Positions 1-9,702 are shown, counted from the stretch's first letter. The stretch: 64,000 nucleotides of DNA from Hyphomicrobiales bacterium (GCA_016124805.1 WGND01000001.1:186001-250000); one strand, 5' to 3'. The notes: a model not told the origin generated them from the sequence alone. A program made the numbers and translations.

Positions 1-353
1 CGGCACGACCAGATTATATTGCTGGTCTAGGCGCCACATGTCTTCGGCGCGGGCCCGATAGGGAAGTTTGACGGGTCGATTATATTGCGCGTCTGTCGGC
101 GCGTCGCACCAGCCATCATCTATTGCTATTTCGAACAGGGGCAGATGGCTCGACGGCCGCGCGAGGCGGTCGGCGCGATAGCGAAGCTCGCGCAGCGGGA
201 AGCTGCCCATCGGTGTGCCGCCATCGCCTTCGCGCTTGTTCTTCACCAGACCGCTGCGCCCCAACGCACAGTCAAACTGCTGGCCATCGGCGCGGAGCGT
301 GCCGACATGGCGGTCGGGTGCAGCTGTAACTAAAATATGTTCAAGAATCGGCA
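1..353 (-). CDS. L,D-transpeptidase (YkuD-like) family protein, truncated by the window edge
   Basis: Minus-strand reading from ATG at 353: MPILEHILVTAAPDRHVGTLRADGQQFDCALGRSGLVKNKREGDGGTPMGSFPLRELRYRADR..., typical YkuD N-terminal part (GDGGTPxGxFPLR); runs off the edge. Confidence 0.7.
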
Positions 354-398
354 TGGCCAGAGACTAGAGCGCGTTTGATTGCTTTGCCATATGGCGGC

Positions 399-1169
399 TC
401 AGAAATTCAGGGACCGGGTCGGCATATTATTGTCCAGCTTCAGGGCCTGATATTTGTCGAGCGCTTCCTGCATGGCAGCCATCAATTCAGTGGGCGATTT
501 TTTTGCCGTGCCGAGCGATGTCGGTGTCTGGCGGGTCTCTGTTGCCAGTGTGGTCGGCGCGGCTGCTGGCGCATCGGCCTTTTCGCCGAAGCTGCCCATC
601 AGGGCCTGAAAGGCCTGCGGGCTCAGCTCGGGAATGTCTTTGGTCTTGTTCCCGGTGGTGCTTTTGGCCGCCAGACTGCCGGTGATTTCATCTGCCTTGC
701 GGCTTTGCTCGATCATTTCTTCCGGCGTCAGCACAGGCTTGGCGGCCTGCGGGGTGGCTGTTTCCAGCGCGGCGATTTCGGGGCTGGTTGTGGCAGTGAC
801 GGCCTTTTCGTCTTCGCCGAAGAGGCTGGCGAGCGCCTGGGCGCCGATATCCTGACCTTCATTGGCGGCCGCAATCGCCGAGCTCGCAACAGCGGCAACG
901 ACCCCAATGGGCCCGCCATAAAGCGCCCCGCCCATGACGCGGGCTTGGTCGCTGATCTTGTCGCCCGTCAGGTTCCGGTAGATGTCGGAGACGACCGGAA
1001 TGTGCTGGAGGGGGTTCAGCGTGTCGATAATGTCGTTGAAGCTCAGCTCGCCACCCGTTGCCGGGGCGCGGTTTTCGCGCCGGGCAGCACGCAGCTCCTC
1101 AAAGGCGGCGGTCGCCATATTGTGCTTGCCGGCGTGCGGGATATTTTGGGCGGCGCTGAAGTCGGACAT
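399..1169 (-). CDS. hypothetical protein, low-complexity C-terminus
   Basis: 256-aa ORF (MSDFSAAQNIPHAGKHNMATAAFEEL...), longest coherent frame here; Ala/Gly-rich central segment (GGALYGGPIGVVAAVASSAIAAA). Confidence 0.65.
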   Translation of the reverse strand: MSDFSAAQNIPHAGKHNMATAAFEELRAARRENRAPATGGELSFNDIIDTLNPLQHIPVVSDIYRNLTGDKISDQARVMGGALYGGPIGVVAAVASSAIAAANEGQDIGAQALASLFGEDEKAVTATTSPEIAALETATPQAAKPVLTPEEMIEQSRKADEITGSLAAKSTTGNKTKDIPELSPQAFQALMGSFGEKADAPAAAPTTLATETRQTPTSLGTAKKSPTELMAAMQEALDKYQALKLDNNMPTRSLNF

Positions 1170-1405
1170 GATCTGCCTTTTTCGTTACGCCCTATTCGTC
1201 GCAAATCAGGGGCCAGTTTGAAAATGGCCTTTTCTTGGGGTTTTCCGGTTCGATCTTGGCTATGTTGGGGCGGCGCTGGGCATCTTTTGCCGGGTCATTT
1301 CCACACCCGCCTGAGCGCGTGCAGGTGGCGTCCTGTTGTTGGTGACATGTCGGCGATGTGCCAAAATCAGCAGCCGAAATTGATTTGTTGAAGGAATTCC
1401 GTTTC

Positions 1406-3277
1406 ATGGTGACGAAACCGCCCAAAAAGGGCTTTTCCAATCGGCCCGCTCAGGCTGGTCGCCCCGTCTTCAAGGGTGGTTTTAGCTCCACAGTGCCGTT
1501 GCCGGGATCGGCGATGGGGGCGGCGATGCCCGCCAGCCCCGATGCCAACAAGAGCGCGCTGACAGATGCTGTCCGTTCGGGTGCCGCCGATATGGAAGCC
1601 GGCAACCTCGCGCGCGCCTTACAGAAGGCACAAGGCGTTCTGCGGATTGAACCCACCCATGGCGATGCATTGCATCTGGCAGGCCTTGTGGAGCAGAAGC
1701 TCGGCAATTACAGGCAGGCGAAATTGCTCCTCGGTCTGGCAGTCAAGCGCTTGCCCCGGATGGCGCTGGTCTGGGGCAATTACGGCACGCTGCTCACCGA
1801 GATGGTGGAGCCTGAGGCCGCCCACGAAGCCTTTGCGCAGGCACTGCGCCTTGATCCGAAATCCGTCGTGGCGTTGATTGGGCGGGCGCAGCTTTATCGC
1901 TTGACGCGGAAACTGAATGAATCCTTCGCGGATTATGAAGCCGCCATTGCGGCGCGACCGGATAACCCCATGGCTTATGTCCGGGCCTGTGAAACGCTGA
2001 TTGATATGGGGCGTTTCCGTGATGCACTTGCCAATCTTCACAAGGCCCAGAAGCTCGTCAATCGCCCGCAGGCTGACATCTATGCCCTGATCGCCGAGAT
2101 GAATGAGCGTGTTGCCGATCTGGAGACAGCGCTTGAATATGCCAATATGTCGCTTGCTGTTGATCCCGTCCATCCGCTTGCGTTGCGCACCAAGGTCAAA
2201 TCCCTGCGCCGGTTGAAGCGCTATGAAGAAGCGCTGCAGGCGGTCAAGGATATCGAGATTGAGAAATTTCCGATCATGCATAGCGGCATTCTTTATGCCG
2301 AGCTTGGTCAGGTCTCCGACAAGCTCAACCGCATTGATGATGCCTATGCGTTTTTCACCAAGATGAACAACGCCAATGAGCAGCGCATGGTTGAGCAACA
2401 GATTGACCCGCTTTATTACGGTTCTCATGTCGAGTTGCTGACGAAATCCTATTCGGGCGACTTCGTGTCGAAATGGAAACCTCTGCCTGCCATTGATCTT
2501 GAGCCCGGTCATAAATATCCACCCGCCTTTCTCGTCGGCTTTCCGCGTTCGGGTACGACCCTGCTCGATTCGATTTTCGACGCCCATCCTGAAGCCATCG
2601 GTGTGGAAGAACAGCCGATGACACGCATCATGCGCGATGCCGTCAGTGAGCTGCCGGGCGGCTATCCGCATGCGCTGGAAAATCTGACAGAAGACACCCG
2701 CCAGCAGATGCGCAATGTCTATTGGGATGCTGTTCGCGAGCAGGGTATTGAGCCCGGTGAAAAACTCATCGTCGACAAGATGCCGCTCAATCTTATCAAT
2801 GGCGGATTGATCAGGCGCATTTTTCCGGAGGCGAAAATCATTCTGGCCCTGCGCCATCCGGCTGACTGCGTGCTTTCCTGCTTCATGCAGGACTTTTCAT
2901 TGAATTCGGCGATGGTGAATTTCCATGCGCTGGAAACATCAGCCGTTCTATATGACAGGGTGATGCGTCTCTGGCAGCTCTACGAGCGTATCCTGCCGAT
3001 GGATGCACAACGCGTGCGCTATGAGGATCTTGTTGTCGACCTGCGCGGCCAGGTCGAGCCTGTCCTGCATCATCTCGGACTTGAATGGGACGAGAAGGTC
3101 AATGATCCTGCCTCCCATGCCAAGGCCAAGGGTGATATTCGTACACCTTCCTATAGTCAGGTAACCGAGCCTCTTTATACCGCGTCGCGCGATCGCTGGC
3201 GGCGCTATGAAGAATATATCAAACCCTATCTGCCGCTGCTCGAACCCCATATCAAGCATTTCGGTTACACGATTTGA
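1406..3277 (+). CDS. TPR-containing sulfotransferase family protein
   Basis: N-terminal TPR repeats and C-terminal sulfotransferase PAPS-binding motif (PPAFLVGFPRSGTTLLDSIFDAHP); likely start MVTKPPKK at 1406 within ORF 1358-3277. Confidence 0.85.
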   Translation: MVTKPPKKGFSNRPAQAGRPVFKGGFSSTVPLPGSAMGAAMPASPDANKSALTDAVRSGAADMEAGNLARALQKAQGVLRIEPTHGDALHLAGLVEQKLGNYRQAKLLLGLAVKRLPRMALVWGNYGTLLTEMVEPEAAHEAFAQALRLDPKSVVALIGRAQLYRLTRKLNESFADYEAAIAARPDNPMAYVRACETLIDMGRFRDALANLHKAQKLVNRPQADIYALIAEMNERVADLETALEYANMSLAVDPVHPLALRTKVKSLRRLKRYEEALQAVKDIEIEKFPIMHSGILYAELGQVSDKLNRIDDAYAFFTKMNNANEQRMVEQQIDPLYYGSHVELLTKSYSGDFVSKWKPLPAIDLEPGHKYPPAFLVGFPRSGTTLLDSIFDAHPEAIGVEEQPMTRIMRDAVSELPGGYPHALENLTEDTRQQMRNVYWDAVREQGIEPGEKLIVDKMPLNLINGGLIRRIFPEAKIILALRHPADCVLSCFMQDFSLNSAMVNFHALETSAVLYDRVMRLWQLYERILPMDAQRVRYEDLVVDLRGQVEPVLHHLGLEWDEKVNDPASHAKAKGDIRTPSYSQVTEPLYTASRDRWRRYEEYIKPYLPLLEPHIKHFGYTI

Positions 3278-3284
3278 GGTCCTC

Positions 3285-3971
3285 ATGAGCAGCGTGAAAA
3301 AAATTCTGCTTGTCGATGATGACGACATGCTGCGTGGCTCGCTGGTCGAGCAGCTGCAATTGCATGAGGAGTTTGACTGCAGCGCCGCGTCAACGGCGGC
3401 TGCCGGTTTGGAGCATGTACGTGCCCATCATGTCGACATCATTCTGCTTGATGTCGGCCTGCCGGATATGGACGGGCGCGAGGTGTGTCGCCTCATGCGC
3501 AAGGCGGGCATCAAGGTGCCGATCATCATGCTGACGGGGGCCGACACCGATAGCGATACGATTCTGGGTCTTGATGCCGGCGCCAATGACTATGTCACCA
3601 AGCCTTTCCGCTTCGGTGTGTTGCTGGCGCGTCTGCGGGCCCATCTGCGCAGCCACGAACAGAGTGAGGATGCAATCTTCAAGGTGGGGCCCTATCAGTT
3701 TCGCCCCTCGGCCAAGATGCTGGTGGATGCGCAGGAAAAGAAAATTCGCCTGACGGAAAAGGAAACGGCGATCCTGAAATATCTCTATCGCGCTGGCCAG
3801 AAAGTCATCGGTCGCGATGTGCTGCTGGCCGAGGTCTGGGGCTATAATTCAGGCGTCACCACCCATACGCTTGAGACGCATATCTATCGTCTGCGCCAGA
3901 AGATCGAGGCCGATCCGTCCAATGCCGAAATTCTCGTGACCGAAGCAGGCGGCTATCGTCTGGTGCCGTGA
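3285..3971 (+). CDS. OmpR/PhoB-type response regulator
   Basis: REC domain (KILLVDDDDM...DIILLDVGLPDMDG...NDYVTKPF) plus winged-helix effector (LTEKETAILKYL...VTTHTLETHIYRLRQKIE). Confidence 0.92.
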   Translation: MSSVKKILLVDDDDMLRGSLVEQLQLHEEFDCSAASTAAAGLEHVRAHHVDIILLDVGLPDMDGREVCRLMRKAGIKVPIIMLTGADTDSDTILGLDAGANDYVTKPFRFGVLLARLRAHLRSHEQSEDAIFKVGPYQFRPSAKMLVDAQEKKIRLTEKETAILKYLYRAGQKVIGRDVLLAEVWGYNSGVTTHTLETHIYRLRQKIEADPSNAEILVTEAGGYRLVP

Positions 3972-3977
3972 GTTTGT

Positions 3978-4433
3978 TCATGCACCGTCATCAGGCGGCG
4001 CCGTCAGCGCATAGGCTTTGACAAAACGCTCCGGCATGCGGGTCGGCTTGCCCGTTTCAATATTGATGCAGATGAATTCGCTCAGTCCCCGCAGCAGGGT
4101 TTTGCCGGTCTGCGCATTGACCATCTGAAACCGGCGGCGCAGCCGCAGCCTGCCATCATTGCCCACGATCCATGTGCCGATCAGGATGGTGGTGCCTTCA
4201 TGGGAGGGGGCGAGGTAATCCATTTCGTGATGGCGCACCACCATGCCGCGATTAAGTTCGCGATAGACGGCAAAATCCAGCCCCAGATGTTTGGAATGCT
4301 CCCAGGCGGTTTTGGCCATCCAGGTCAGATAGACGACATTGTTGGTGTGCTGGAATTCGTCAATATGCTGGGGCGCGACGACGGTTTCATGGATAAAGGG
4401 ATCAGGGTGATCCCAGTCGATGTCTGCCATTGA
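3978..4433 (-). CDS. acyl-CoA thioesterase (4HBT/hotdog family)
   Basis: MADIDWDHPDPFIHETVVAPQHIDEFQHTNNVVYLTWMAKTAWEHS, hotdog thioesterase signature; preferred internal start. Confidence 0.82.
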   Translation of the reverse strand, partial: SMADIDWDHPDPFIHETVVAPQHIDEFQHTNNVVYLTWMAKTAWEHSKHLGLDFAVYRELNRGMVVRHHEMDYLAPSHEGTTILIGTWIVGNDGRLRLRRRFQMVNAQTGKTLLRGLSEFICINIETGKPTRMPERFVKAYALTAPPDDGA

Positions 4434-4562
4434 TCGCTTTCCTCTGCGTTTGTTCTCAAGGCTTATCGGATGTGCGGCCCCGTTTCGCAACTACCGACAT
4501 GATGGACGAAGAGACGGCCTCGTGGCTAGGCTCCCTGCCTTCTCTGCCCTAGAATGCCGCGC

Positions 4563-5027
4563 ATGAGTATGGCTCCTGAAATCAGCATGCTGCGCGACCA
4601 GCCGCTATTTGTGGACATGGATCCCGTGCGTCTTGAGGTGCTCGCTTTCACCTCGGAGCGTCGGCATTATGCGACAGGCGACTATGTCTTTGAAGAAGGC
4701 GATTTTGCTGATGGCGCCTTTCTGCTGATTTCGGGTGAGGCCGTGCTGCTTGATCATGACGGGGCGGGGCATCCGCGCGCGACCCGCCTCATGCCGGGCG
4801 ATCTTATCGGCGAACATGTGCTCTTTGCCGAAGGGCCATGGCAGACCACCATGCGCGCCGTCGGCGCCATTGAAACATTGCGCATCAGTCGTGATGTTTT
4901 CCACCGGCTCATGGGCGAGTTTCCGGAAATGGCGGGGCAGGTGGCGCGAAGCCTGGCTGACAGACTGGCAAATATCGGCGATACACTTTCAGCACTTTCA
5001 AAAAAAGCAGCTCCCAAAGGAAAATAA
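4563..5027 (+). CDS. cyclic nucleotide-binding domain protein
   Basis: CNB fold: ERRHYATGDYVFEEGDFADGAFLLISGEAVL...LMPGDLIGEHVLF; exact start uncertain (4554-4566). Confidence 0.8.
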   Translation: MSMAPEISMLRDQPLFVDMDPVRLEVLAFTSERRHYATGDYVFEEGDFADGAFLLISGEAVLLDHDGAGHPRATRLMPGDLIGEHVLFAEGPWQTTMRAVGAIETLRISRDVFHRLMGEFPEMAGQVARSLADRLANIGDTLSALSKKAAPKGK

Positions 5028-5029
5028 GA

Positions 5030-5497
5030 ATGACGAATGCGGCTTCCAATCCCGACAACTGGCCTCCCAATATCAAGGCCGCGCTCAAGCGCATGGCGCC
5101 GGCCAGCCGCTATCTGGGGCTTGAAATTCTGGAGGCCGACAAGGAGGCGGGATTTGTGAAGATCGCCTTTAATGCAGGCCCGGAGCTTTGCAACATGTGG
5201 GGCGGCATTCAGGGGGGCATGGTCGCTGCCATGCTGGACGATGCCATGGCTTTTGCCGTCGGGCTCAATCTTGAATGGGGCCAGATCAGCCCCACGCTTG
5301 AGTTGAAGGTCAGCATGATTGCCCCGGCGCGGCCAGGTCGCCTCTATGCCACGGGCAAGGTGATCAAGCGCGGGCGCTCGGTCGGCTTTGTTGAGGGTGA
5401 GTTGACGGCCGAGGACGGCACGCTGCTCGCGACCGGCAGTTCAACGGCAACTTTCGTCACGCTCAAGCGCAAGGAAGAGAAGCCCGCTTCGGCCTGA
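5030..5497 (+). CDS. PaaI-family hotdog thioesterase
   Basis: NMWGGIQGGMVAAMLDDAMAFAVG, PaaI/4HBT signature. Confidence 0.85.
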   Translation: MTNAASNPDNWPPNIKAALKRMAPASRYLGLEILEADKEAGFVKIAFNAGPELCNMWGGIQGGMVAAMLDDAMAFAVGLNLEWGQISPTLELKVSMIAPARPGRLYATGKVIKRGRSVGFVEGELTAEDGTLLATGSSTATFVTLKRKEEKPASA

Positions 5498-5504
5498 CCC
5501 GTTT

Positions 5505-6128
5505 TCAGGCGTAGGCATTTTCCCTGAAATAGTTGCGCGCCTCTAGCGTCAGATGTGTTTCCAGCAGCACGAAGTGATGCCGGATACCGGCATTGAGCGA
5601 CTCCCTGTCAAGATTGACGACGCGCATGGCCTCGCGCAGAAAGCTTGGCCAGTAGCGCACGATCATCCAGACATTATCGGCCAGGGGGGCAAATTCTTCT
5701 TCGGGCAGGTTGAGATGTCCGGCATCTTTCATCTGCTGGAAAAAGCGGATGAGCATGGCGCGCGTCGTTTCATAGATATCGCGCACCTTGTCCTCCAGCT
5801 CCGGCGAGGTCCGTCCATAATCGGCCTGGTCGCGATAAAGGAACTGATAGGCCCAGACTTCCTCAAACATCAGGCGGTTATAAAGGGCATAGCTTTGCAG
5901 CACGCTGTCCGGCGTGCTCTCAATCGCGAGACGCTTGTCGATCCGCGCGAAAAGATCAAGCTGATGGGCGCTGACAAGGTCGCGCTTGGTGCGGAAATGA
6001 TACCAGAGATTGCCTTCTGATATCCCGACCTCTTCGGCAATGCGGGCCGTGGTGACCGCGTCATAACCCTGTTCGTTGAACAGACGCAGGCTGGTTGCCA
6101 GAATCCGCTCTTTCGTATCATTTGCCAT
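5505..6128 (-). CDS. TetR family transcriptional regulator
   Basis: N-terminal TetR HTH: KERILATSLRLFNEQGYDAVTTARIAEEVGISEGNLWYHFRTKRDLV. Confidence 0.9.
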   Translation of the reverse strand: MANDTKERILATSLRLFNEQGYDAVTTARIAEEVGISEGNLWYHFRTKRDLVSAHQLDLFARIDKRLAIESTPDSVLQSYALYNRLMFEEVWAYQFLYRDQADYGRTSPELEDKVRDIYETTRAMLIRFFQQMKDAGHLNLPEEEFAPLADNVWMIVRYWPSFLREAMRVVNLDRESLNAGIRHHFVLLETHLTLEARNYFRENAYA

Positions 6129-6243
6129 ACGCTCTTCTTTTGTATCGATACCGCAATGAGATTGATCATCTGTTTACGGAGGGGGCGTTTCGCCGGCAGG
6201 TGGACCTTATGTTGTCGATTTTGTAACGGAGGGTCAACAGCGC

Positions 6244-7050
6244 CTAGACATCCATTTCCACGATGACGGGCACATGATCGGAGGGCTTTTCCCAGCCGCG
6301 AATGTCCCGGCGGATGGTCATGGATTGCGGGGCCTTTGCCAGGGCAGGTGTGACCCAGACATGGTCGAGGCGGCGACCACGATCAGCCGTGTCCCAGTCC
6401 CTGGCGCGGTAGCTCCACCAGGAATAGAGCTTTTCCTCGGCGGGGACGAACTGGCGCATCACATCAATCCAGTCATGTGAAGCGATAACCTTTTCCATCA
6501 GGTCGACCTCGACCGGTGTATGGCTGACGACCTTCAGAAGCTGCTTGTGTGACCAGACGTCATGTTCGAGCGGGGCGACATTGAGATCGCCGACAAGCAC
6601 CATGCGGTTTTTCGTCTTGGTCTTGTGGCTGGCATACCAGTCCGCCATTTCCTGCATGAAGTCGAGCTTGTGGGCGAATTTGTCATTGATCGTCACATCG
6701 GGTTCATCACCACCTGCGGGCACATAGAAATTGTGAATCCGGATCGGGTCCTTGATGTCGAGATCAACGGCAATGTGGCGCGCGTCGCCTTTCTCACAGA
6801 AATCGCGGCTCTCGACTTTCTTGAAGGGAATGCGGCTGACAATCGCCACGCCGTGATACCCCTTCTGGCCCAGCACAGCGTGATGCATGTAGCCGGCCTT
6901 CTCGAATGCCTTGGCCGGGAATGCATCGGCAACGCATTTGATTTCCTGCAGGCAGAGCACGTCGGGTTTTTCTTCCAGCAGAAGCCGCTCGACGAGATTG
7001 ATCCGTAGACGAACGGAATTGATGTTCCAGGTGGCGATCTTGATTTTCAA
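6244..7050 (-). CDS. xthA: exodeoxyribonuclease III
   Basis: MKIKIATWNINSVRLR...PDVLCLQEIK...RRLDHVWVTPAL...SDHVPVIVEMD, ExoIII/AP endonuclease family 1. Confidence 0.95.
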   Translation of the reverse strand: MKIKIATWNINSVRLRINLVERLLLEEKPDVLCLQEIKCVADAFPAKAFEKAGYMHHAVLGQKGYHGVAIVSRIPFKKVESRDFCEKGDARHIAVDLDIKDPIRIHNFYVPAGGDEPDVTINDKFAHKLDFMQEMADWYASHKTKTKNRMVLVGDLNVAPLEHDVWSHKQLLKVVSHTPVEVDLMEKVIASHDWIDVMRQFVPAEEKLYSWWSYRARDWDTADRGRRLDHVWVTPALAKAPQSMTIRRDIRGWEKPSDHVPVIVEMDV

Positions 7051-7074
7051 AGGAGGGCGTCCGCGATAAGGAGA

Positions 7075-7692
7075 TCAGAAAAGATTGAGCGTCATGCCGG
7101 CCACGCCGATGGGCCAGCGGCCATGGGCAAAGAGCGAGAGTTTGCGACGGAAGGGGTGATCATATGCCTCACCGGTGATGAGCGCCAGCGCGGCGGAATG
7201 AACCGTGCGCAATGCATCGCCGACAGCGGCATCCATCAAGCCTTCATCATCGACTTCCCAGAAGGTGGCCGCGTCGCGAATGGCAATGCCGAGCGGTTCG
7301 CCGAGCAGGGATGAAATATGCGTCAGTGCGATGGTGAGGGCTTCCTCGCTGATGATGGTAAGCGCCTCGGCGGCGAGATGGGCGCGCAGGCCTTCCTCGG
7401 CCTCCCATTGCAGGGTGTCCATGTCGAGGCTGAGGGCGGCGTCACGGGCCTCGTCCCAATCGCGCAGGCGTGCGACCTCGACATCGGGCAGGCCCAGACC
7501 ATCAAGATAGGAGCGGGCAAGCGCGCGTGTTTCCTTGTCGATGGGCCGGCTGATCCTTGAAAACCATGGCAGGTTCACGGCTTCCTGCGCAAAGCTGCGC
7601 AAACCGGCCAGAATGGGGATTTCGCCTTCCAGGGCGAGGATGTCGGCTTCGGGAATTTCGAAATCCGCATCATCATCAATATATCGGCCCAT
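7075..7692 (-). CDS. conserved hypothetical protein
   Basis: ORF 7075-7737; likely start at 7692 (MGRYIDDDADFEIPEADILALEGE) with GCGGAG SD-like sequence upstream. Confidence 0.65.
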   Translation of the reverse strand: MGRYIDDDADFEIPEADILALEGEIPILAGLRSFAQEAVNLPWFSRISRPIDKETRALARSYLDGLGLPDVEVARLRDWDEARDAALSLDMDTLQWEAEEGLRAHLAAEALTIISEEALTIALTHISSLLGEPLGIAIRDAATFWEVDDEGLMDAAVGDALRTVHSAALALITGEAYDHPFRRKLSLFAHGRWPIGVAGMTLNLF

Positions 7693-7754
7693 GGCCCTGG
7701 CTCCGCTAATGGTCAGGCGTTCTGCGCCTTCTATCATTGTTTTGGCTGCGTATG

Positions 7755-7793
7755 AAAAAGTTACGCCCCGCCGGGGGGAAGGCGGGGCGTAAC
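7755..7793 (-). terminator. intrinsic terminator/attenuator
   Basis: Perfect 13-bp stem (7760-7772 / 7781-7793) with 8-nt loop, followed on the minus strand by TTTTT. Confidence 0.8.
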
Positions 7794-7930
7794 GGCGCTT
7801 TGGGCGCTGAATACCGGGAGGGGACTTCCGGTATCGGGGCTGGAGCCGGGATCAGGTGACCGGGGGGCAAGTCAGGTGATCCTGTAAGGGGCTCCGCCCT
7901 CATGACAATGAAATAGGAAGTCGGGGCGTG
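7755..7930 (-). ncRNA. candidate structured RNA / cis-regulatory leader ending in an intrinsic terminator
   Basis: Minus strand: candidate promoter TTGATG-N16-TATTGA (7962-7935); interrupted hairpin GGGCGGAGCC...GGATCA...TGATCC...GGCTCCaGCCC (7900-7836); ATACCGG...CCGGTAT hairpin (7834-7811); terminator GTTACGCCCCGCC-8-GGCGGGGCGTAAC-TTTTT (7793-7755). Confidence 0.5.
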
Positions 7931-8027
7931 GGCTTCAATAAGGCTTTTTAAGAATTCATCAATCTCTTCAGATGTCCTGATTTCCCATTATTTGTCTTTT
8001 GTTTCAGTGCCTTAAGCCGGGTTTGGG

Positions 8028-8063
8028 CAAAAAGAGAGGGCGCGGCAGGCTGCCGCACCCTCT
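8028..8063 (-). terminator. intrinsic terminator of the class III aminotransferase gene
   Basis: Minus strand AGAGGGTGCGGCA-gcc-TGCCGCGCCCTCT followed by TTTTTGCCC. Confidence 0.8.
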
Positions 8064-8096
8064 GTTTCTGTCGCTTTTTGCCTCTTGGGGGCTGTT

Positions 8097-9479
8097 TCAG
8101 CTGATTCCCAGATCCCTGGCGGTGAGATCAATGCAGCGCCTGGCGAGATCGAAGATTTCGTCGATTTCGCTGATGGAAACCACCAGCGGCGGGCTCAGCA
8201 CCATGGTGTCGCCGATGGCGCGCATGACCAGACCATTGGCAAAGCAATGGATGCGGCACTGCATGCCGACATTCATGTCTTCGGCAAAACGCTCACGCGT
8301 CTTCTTGTTCTTCACAAGTTCGATGGCACCGAGCAGGCCGACGCCGCGGGTCTCGCCGACGAGGGGATGGTCATTGAGTTCGGCCAGCCGCTTCTGGAAA
8401 TGGGCGCCGATTTCGCCACCGGCCTTTTCGACGAGCTTTTCCTTCTGGATCAGTTCGATATTGGCCAGTGCGACGGCAGCGGCCACCGGATGGCCGGAAT
8501 AGGTAAAGCCGTGGCTCCATTCCTGATCGGAATTGAAGATGACATCGCCCACGCGCTTGCCCAGACCGACAGCGGCAATCGGCTGATAGCCCGATGACAG
8601 CCCCTTGGCCATGTTCATCATGTCGGGCTCGATGCCGAGCGTGTCGGCGCCAAACCAGTTGCCGGTGCGGCCAAAGCCGCAGATCACCTCATCAAGATGC
8701 AGCAGCACATCATATTTTTTGCAGATGGCCTGAATCTCGGCCCAATAGCCCTTGGGCGGGAAGATGAGACCGCCGGCACCCTGAATGGGTTCGGCCACAA
8801 AGGCGGCGACATTGTCGGCGCCGAGTTCGAGGATTTTTTCTTCCAGCGCCTTCGCCGTTTTCAGGCCGAAGGCTTCCGGTGTCATGTCGCCACCCTCGCC
8901 ATACCAGTAGGGGCAGGCAATATGGACGAAACCGGGCAGCGGCAGGTCGGCCTGGGGATGCATGGAGGTAAGGCCGGAGAGCGAAGCGGCCCCCAGCGTC
9001 ACGCCATGATAGGCCTTGTTGCGCGCGATGATGATTTTCTTGTCGGGCTTGCCCTGCAGGTTCCAGAAATAGCGGATGATCTTGATGGCGCTGTCATTGC
9101 CTTCCGAGCCTGAATTGGCAAAGAAGAAGCGCTCGATCCCCTTGGGCGTGACGTCGGCAAGCTTTTGCGAGAGCTCGGCAACGTAAGGATGAGTGGTCTG
9201 GAAGAAGGTATTGTAATAGGGCAGCTCTTTCAGCGCCTTGTAGCCGGCTTCGGCCAGCTCTTCGCGGCCATAGCCCACCTGCACGCACCACAGCCCGGCC
9301 ATGCCGTCGATCAGGCGCTTGCCTTCACTGTCATAGAGATAGACGCCCTTGGCCTTGGTGATGACGCGGGCGCCGCTCTGGGCGAGGTCTTTATGGGTTG
9401 TGAAGGGGTGGATGTGATGGGCAGCATCCATCTCCTGCCAGCGTTTGGTCTGATTTGAAATTGTTGCAGCTTGTGACAC
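8097..9479 (-). CDS. class III pyridoxal-phosphate aminotransferase (omega-transaminase family)
   Basis: MIDGMAGLWCVQVGYGREEL, YHGVTLGAASLSG, HLDEVICGFGRTG, NMAKGLSSGYQPIAAV (PLP lysine). Confidence 0.93.
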   Translation of the reverse strand: MSQAATISNQTKRWQEMDAAHHIHPFTTHKDLAQSGARVITKAKGVYLYDSEGKRLIDGMAGLWCVQVGYGREELAEAGYKALKELPYYNTFFQTTHPYVAELSQKLADVTPKGIERFFFANSGSEGNDSAIKIIRYFWNLQGKPDKKIIIARNKAYHGVTLGAASLSGLTSMHPQADLPLPGFVHIACPYWYGEGGDMTPEAFGLKTAKALEEKILELGADNVAAFVAEPIQGAGGLIFPPKGYWAEIQAICKKYDVLLHLDEVICGFGRTGNWFGADTLGIEPDMMNMAKGLSSGYQPIAAVGLGKRVGDVIFNSDQEWSHGFTYSGHPVAAAVALANIELIQKEKLVEKAGGEIGAHFQKRLAELNDHPLVGETRGVGLLGAIELVKNKKTRERFAEDMNVGMQCRIHCFANGLVMRAIGDTMVLSPPLVVSISEIDEIFDLARRCIDLTARDLGIS

Positions 9480-9702
9480 GCGGTTTCTCCGTTTCCGAGA
9501 CGATTAAATATTGGCGGAAAGTGGCGTCGAGATGACGCTGGAGAGCGGTCTAGGGATTGTAGCCGATGCGCGCGCAAAGGATCAGAAGCTCGCGCTTCTG
9601 CGGGCGGCCATGATGATGTCCCTGGTTCAGCATGGCTGAAGCATAGCGGAAATCGACCGTGAGTGCCAGTTTCAAGCGATCTGACGACCGATTTCCAATG
9701 CC

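Noticed and set aside
375-1391. 338-aa plus-strand ORF
   Set aside because: Overlaps the minus-strand 256-aa ORF. Its Cys/Arg-rich composition is typical of a shadow frame, though neither frame has a strong family match.
1619-2857. 412-aa minus-strand ORF
   Set aside because: Antisense to the TPR-sulfotransferase gene, which shows a clear family signature.
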